NCBI RefSeq assembly: GCF_002081715.1
Contig: NZ_MUKP01000026.1
Span: 1-64,000, forward strand
Reading direction: 5' to 3'
Source of the DNA: Nocardia donostiensis
Lineage (GTDB): Bacteria > Actinomycetota > Actinomycetes > Mycobacteriales > Mycobacteriaceae
Length of the DNA stretch: 64,000 nucleotides
Below, piece after piece: positions 60,523 through 64,000 of this stretch. The translations under genes and the position numbers were made by a program. The first letter of the stretch is position 1. Each line of letters opens with the position of its first letter. Under the pieces are notes generated by a model. The model worked only from the letters and a program-made list of their open reading frames with translations. It was not told where the DNA came from and made no database searches.

Positions 60523-61590
60523 TCAGAGACCGAGTCCGCGGGCCAGCACCGGCCACGACTGCATCAAATCGTCACGCCAGTAACCCCACGAATGGGTGCC
60601 GGCATTCCGGAAGTTGTAGGTGGCCGGGATACCGAGCGAATCGAGACGGTTCTTCAGGTTGTGGGTGCAGTAGTTGGTGCCCGCTTCGATGATGCCGCCG
60701 ATCAGGATCTGGTTGGCCAGACCGTAGGCGCCAGGCAGAGCGTAGGGGCCGTTCAGGGTGTCGTGCGGGCCGGGCAGGCCGTTGCCAGTGGAGATGTAGA
60801 GGTCCAGACCGCGCAGCCCTTCGGCGTTCACGTACGGGTCGTTCTTCACCCATTCTTCCGAACCCTGCGGGCCCCACATGTTCATCGTGTCACCGCCACC
60901 CCAGGTCTCCACGGTGAGCTTGACGAACTCCGAACCCACCGGATCGCTGGTCTGGGCGCAGCCGCTGTAGGCGGCGGCCACCTGGTACAGGCCGGGCTTG
61001 GCGATCGGCAGGGCGAGCACGGTGGTGCCCGAGGTGGACAGGCCGGCGATACCGTTCACACCATTGGTGCCGAGTGCCGCGTCGACCAGCGGGGGCAGCT
61101 CCTCGGTGAAGAAGGTTTTCCACTTGTTGCGGCCCAGTACCGGGTCGTCCTTGATCCAGTCGGTGTAGTAGCTCCACTTACCACCGATCGGCTGGATGAC
61201 GTTGACGTTCTTGTCCGAGAGGAATTCCAGCGCATCCGTCTTCATCTGCCAGGAGGCGTCGTCCTCACCGCCACCCGCACCGTTGAGCAGGTACAGGGTG
61301 GGCCGGGGGACGGACGCGTCGGCGGGACGCTGCACGTCGATGATGATGTTTTCGTCCATGGCCGTGGAGTGGACGTGCAGCCGGATGTTGCGGTCGTCCT
61401 TGTATTCGGCCTTGACAATGCGTGACCCGTCAGGCGCGGTGGGGTCGGCAAGCAGAGATTTGGACTCGATGATGGGATCGGCCGACGCCGGAGATGCGCC
61501 GAGTCCGGACATCAGTCCCGCCAGTACCGCCGTCGCCGCGACCATCGCCGCGGTACGTTTGCCGCCACGCCGGGTGAGTCGACGTATCAA
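60523..61590 (-). CDS. Antigen-85-like mycolyltransferase/esterase, copy 2
   Basis: 355 aa from TTG 61590, chosen because AAGGTG lies upstream and MIRRLTRRGGKR begins a good signal peptide (AAMVAATAVLAGLMSGLGAS then PASA). Domain: PTLYLLNGAGGGEDDASW, YYTDWIKDDPVLGRNKWKTF, AAYSGCAQTSDPVG, NMWGPQGSEEWVKNDPYV, GTHSWGYW. The nucleophile elbow reads IAGLSTSG, where copy 1 and the usual family have GFSMSG. It is probably exported and acts on mycolates. Confidence 0.9.
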   Translation of the reverse strand: MIRRLTRRGGKRTAAMVAATAVLAGLMSGLGASPASADPIIESKSLLADPTAPDGSRIVKAEYKDDRNIRLHVHSTAMDENIIIDVQRPADASVPRPTLYLLNGAGGGEDDASWQMKTDALEFLSDKNVNVIQPIGGKWSYYTDWIKDDPVLGRNKWKTFFTEELPPLVDAALGTNGVNGIAGLSTSGTTVLALPIAKPGLYQVAAAYSGCAQTSDPVGSEFVKLTVETWGGGDTMNMWGPQGSEEWVKNDPYVNAEGLRGLDLYISTGNGLPGPHDTLNGPYALPGAYGLANQILIGGIIEAGTNYCTHNLKNRLDSLGIPATYNFRNAGTHSWGYWRDDLMQSWPVLARGLGL

Positions 61591-61767
61591 TTTCGCACCT
61601 TCGCTTCGTATCGAATTTCCATCCGGGCTTTCCCCTCGTTCGGGCACGGACGCCCCGTCCTCCGGTGTCGGCTCGCGCCTACGGCCTATGTAGTCGTGAC
61701 AACAGCGGACATCGTTACCGGAACGCGGCAGTTGTGGCTTCATCATGCCCGACCCTTACCCGCTCGA

Positions 61768-64000
61768 TCACGACCGACCCGCCGTTGCGTCGAGATCGAA
61801 CAACTCGGCCAGCAACGGACCGATCTGAGCGACCGCCTCGGGTGAGGTCATCTGATCGTGCACGGCCGGGATCGGGTGGTCCGTGATGGTTCCGTCCACG
61901 TATTCGGCCCAGTTCGCCGCCGCGTTGTCGTTATCTGCAGCGCTGAAATAGTCCAGCCTGCCGCGGAACACGCCCGGGCGGTGTTCGGCGATGAGTTCGG
62001 CCGAACGCACCGCGCTGCGGTAGATGCGGCGCACCCGCTCCGGGGTCAGCACAGCCATATCCGGCGGGATGGTGGCGTGCAGGGCGGCCAGCCCCTCCTC
62101 GGTCAGGTCGTGGATATCACCGTCGGGCAGCACCGCGTCGGCGCCGATACCGAGTTCGGCCAACGCCTCCCGGATGGCCGCGCGGAAATCGGACACATCG
62201 ATCGCCGGGTGGCTGTCCAGCATCGCCAACAGCGCCACCTGCTGACCGGCGGCCTGCAGTTCGGTGGCCACCGCGTGTGCGATGACACCGCCCAGCGACC
62301 AGCCGAGCAGATGGTACGGACCTTCCGGCTGCACCGCGCGGATCTCGGCGACGTAGCGCTGCGCCATCTCGGTGAGCGATTCGGGCAGGTAGCCGTCTTC
62401 GCTCAGCGCGGGTGACTGCAGGCCGTACACCGGGTAGCTGGCGGGCAGGTACTTCGGGAAACCCGCGTAGCACCACGACAACCCGTACATCGGGTGAATA
62501 CAGAACAGCGGTTCGGCCGGTTCGGTGTCGTGCGGGACGCGGGTGCGGATGGGCAGCAGCACCCCGAGCGCGGCATTGGAGTCCAGGTCGTAATCGTGTT
62601 CCCCGGCGAGCGCGGCGAGGATCCGCGCGGTAATCTCGGCCGGAGTGGAGTCGGTGAAGAACCACTGCACCCTGACCTGCGCTCCGGTGCGGGCACGCAA
62701 CAGGCTGACCGCCCTGGTGGCGAGCAGCGAGTTGCCACCGAGATCGAAGAAATCGGTGTCGAGCCCGACCTTGTCGCGGCCGCCGAGCACCTCGGCGAAC
62801 ACCTCGGTGACGGTCTGCTCCAGCGGTGTGCCCGGTGCCCGGTAGGGGCGTGCACTCAGCTGCGGTGCGGGCAGCGCCTTGCGGTCGAGTTTGCCGCTGG
62901 CGTTCAACGGCAGCTCGTCGAGCACGACGAGCGCCGAAGGCACCATGTACGACGGCAACGAAGCGCGCAGGTGGGCAAGCAGTTCTCGGTCGTCGAACCG
63001 TCCGTCGGTGTTGTCGGCGGCGGGCACCACATAGGCAGCCAACCGTTCGCCTGCCCCGTCGCGCACCAGCGAAACCGCGGTGTGCCGCACCGACGGATGC
63101 TCGAGTAGCACCGCTTCGATCTCGCCGAGTTCGATCCGCTGACCGCGCAGTTTCACCTGGAAATCGCTGCGGCCCAGGTATTCCAGCGCGCCGTCGCGCC
63201 AGCGCACCATATCGCCGGTGCGATACAGCCGCGCACCGCCGTCGTGGGCGATGAAACGTTCGGCGGTCAGCGCGGGCGCGCCGTAGTAGCCGCGAGCCAG
63301 CTGGACGCCCGCGACATACAGTTCGCCGGGTGCGCCGGGCGGCACCGGTCGCAGTTGCCGGTCCAGCACGTGCACCCGGGTATTGGCCACCGGTGTGCCG
63401 ATCGGGACCGTGCCGACTGCGGGTGCGGTCACCGGATGCGCGGTGACCACGGTCGCTTCCGCGGGCCCATACCAGTTGATCAGGTCGGCCGTCGGCAGAG
63501 CAGCGGCGAAGCGAGCGGCGGTCTCCCCCGGCAGCGCCTCACCTGCGGCGAAAACGCGCCGCAGCGACGGGTATTCCGCCGTGTCCGTGCGGGTGGCCAC
63601 CGGGTCGAGGAACACATCGAGCATCGACGGCACGAAATGTACTGTGGTGACCCCGTAGTCGGTGATGACGCGCGACAGGTACGCCGGATCGCGATGACCG
63701 TCCGGTTCGGCGATCAGGATCGATGCGCCGGTCTGCAACGGCCAGAACAACTCCCAAGTGGAGATGTCGAAGGTTGTCGGCGTCTTGTGCAGCACCACGT
63801 CGGAGACATCGTGCGGATAGGTGCGCTGTGCCCAGCGGAACTGGTTGGTCATCTGTCGGTGGGTGATCGCCACGCCCTTGGGTCTGCCGGTGGAGCCGGA
63901 GGTGTAGATGACGTAGGCCAGGTCGTCGGGCCGCACCGCGTTGTCCGGCTGCATGTCCAGCCGCGGCAGGTACTGGGTCTGCATGGTCATTACCTCTGCC
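61768..64000 (-). CDS. C-terminal part of a second NRPS: A-PCP-thioesterase (partial)
   Basis: The frame runs off the window: codons before the apparent ATG at 63990 stay open to 64000 and the first residues already lie inside an adenylation domain (LAYVIYTSGSTGRPKGVAIT). The A-domain pocket begins FDISTWELFW. Then comes a PCP (FDLGGNSLLATRAV) and a type I thioesterase with GWSLGG and a late VHDQM His. It would activate the last residue and release the peptide. The pathway and product are not visible here; it is not the nocobactin assembly line, which has no thioesterase end. Confidence 0.9.
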   Translation of the reverse strand, partial: AEVMTMQTQYLPRLDMQPDNAVRPDDLAYVIYTSGSTGRPKGVAITHRQMTNQFRWAQRTYPHDVSDVVLHKTPTTFDISTWELFWPLQTGASILIAEPDGHRDPAYLSRVITDYGVTTVHFVPSMLDVFLDPVATRTDTAEYPSLRRVFAAGEALPGETAARFAAALPTADLINWYGPAEATVVTAHPVTAPAVGTVPIGTPVANTRVHVLDRQLRPVPPGAPGELYVAGVQLARGYYGAPALTAERFIAHDGGARLYRTGDMVRWRDGALEYLGRSDFQVKLRGQRIELGEIEAVLLEHPSVRHTAVSLVRDGAGERLAAYVVPAADNTDGRFDDRELLAHLRASLPSYMVPSALVVLDELPLNASGKLDRKALPAPQLSARPYRAPGTPLEQTVTEVFAEVLGGRDKVGLDTDFFDLGGNSLLATRAVSLLRARTGAQVRVQWFFTDSTPAEITARILAALAGEHDYDLDSNAALGVLLPIRTRVPHDTEPAEPLFCIHPMYGLSWCYAGFPKYLPASYPVYGLQSPALSEDGYLPESLTEMAQRYVAEIRAVQPEGPYHLLGWSLGGVIAHAVATELQAAGQQVALLAMLDSHPAIDVSDFRAAIREALAELGIGADAVLPDGDIHDLTEEGLAALHATIPPDMAVLTPERVRRIYRSAVRSAELIAEHRPGVFRGRLDYFSAADNDNAAANWAEYVDGTITDHPIPAVHDQMTSPEAVAQIGPLLAELFDLDATAGRS

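Overview
The window is high-GC actinobacterial DNA, most likely from Nocardia or a close relative in the mycolate-producing Mycobacteriales. Four things point there. A nocobactin/mycobactin-type siderophore pathway is arranged as in nocardiae. Two antigen-85-like mycolyltransferases are present. IdeR/DmdR-type iron boxes precede the iron genes. The S10 ribosomal operon ends at rpsQ, as in mycobacteria, instead of running into rplN. No rRNA, tRNA, CRISPR array or complete transposon was seen.

Layout. 0-7.6 kb: palindromic and tandem repeats, an M13 metallopeptidase lipoprotein, an iron-siderophore-binding lipoprotein behind an iron box, a SagB/McbC-type flavin dehydrogenase, a small unknown gene, and a GntR regulator coupled to a Cache-domain protein. 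7.9-27.8 kb: the siderophore core on the minus strand, nbtA (thioesterase), nbtB (KS), nbtC (AT-KR-ACP), nbtD and nbtE (NRPS) as one operon, then nbtF (ArCP-Cy-A-PCP) with its own iron box. A secreted Mtb12-like protein gene diverges from nbtA across a triple iron-box promoter. 27.8-31.9 kb: an island of tiny, overlapping genes of unknown function facing a DUF6879/XRE-DUF5753 pair. One island gene carries an in-frame TGA. 32-37 kb: Uma2 protein, CPBP protease, alpha/beta hydrolase, pseudouridine synthase, PPOX protein, glycine-zipper protein. 37.5-43 kb: second iron block with a siderophore-interacting reductase, nbtH, nbtG, a truncated adenylation-like protein coupled to nbtG, and a pentapeptide-repeat protein. 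43.1-48.5 kb: S10 operon. 48.9-61.7 kb: hotdog protein, lipase plus mycolyltransferase pair, lycopene cyclase, second Uma2 protein, ABC-2 exporter, an aldehyde-dehydrogenase-like protein lacking the catalytic Cys, a tandem TetR regulator divergent from an enoyl-CoA hydratase, and a second mycolyltransferase. The last 2.2 kb is the 3' end of another NRPS (A-PCP-TE).

Proposed cooperation (family knowledge plus inference). NbtF carries salicylate on its aryl carrier domain and heterocyclises Thr/Ser. NbtD adds a lysine. NbtB/NbtC add a beta-hydroxy acyl unit. NbtE adds the second lysine, and its terminal epimerase-like domain releases the caprolactam. NbtG hydroxylates and NbtH acylates the lysine side-chain nitrogens. 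The binding lipoprotein and the SIP reductase would serve uptake and iron release. The SagB-like enzyme is the best local candidate for oxidising oxazoline to the oxazole that distinguishes nocobactins from mycobactins. Salicylate synthase, salicyl-AMP ligase, an MbtH-like protein and siderophore permeases are not in the window. Gene symbols nbtA-H follow the N. farcinica scheme by domain content and order and were not checked by database search.
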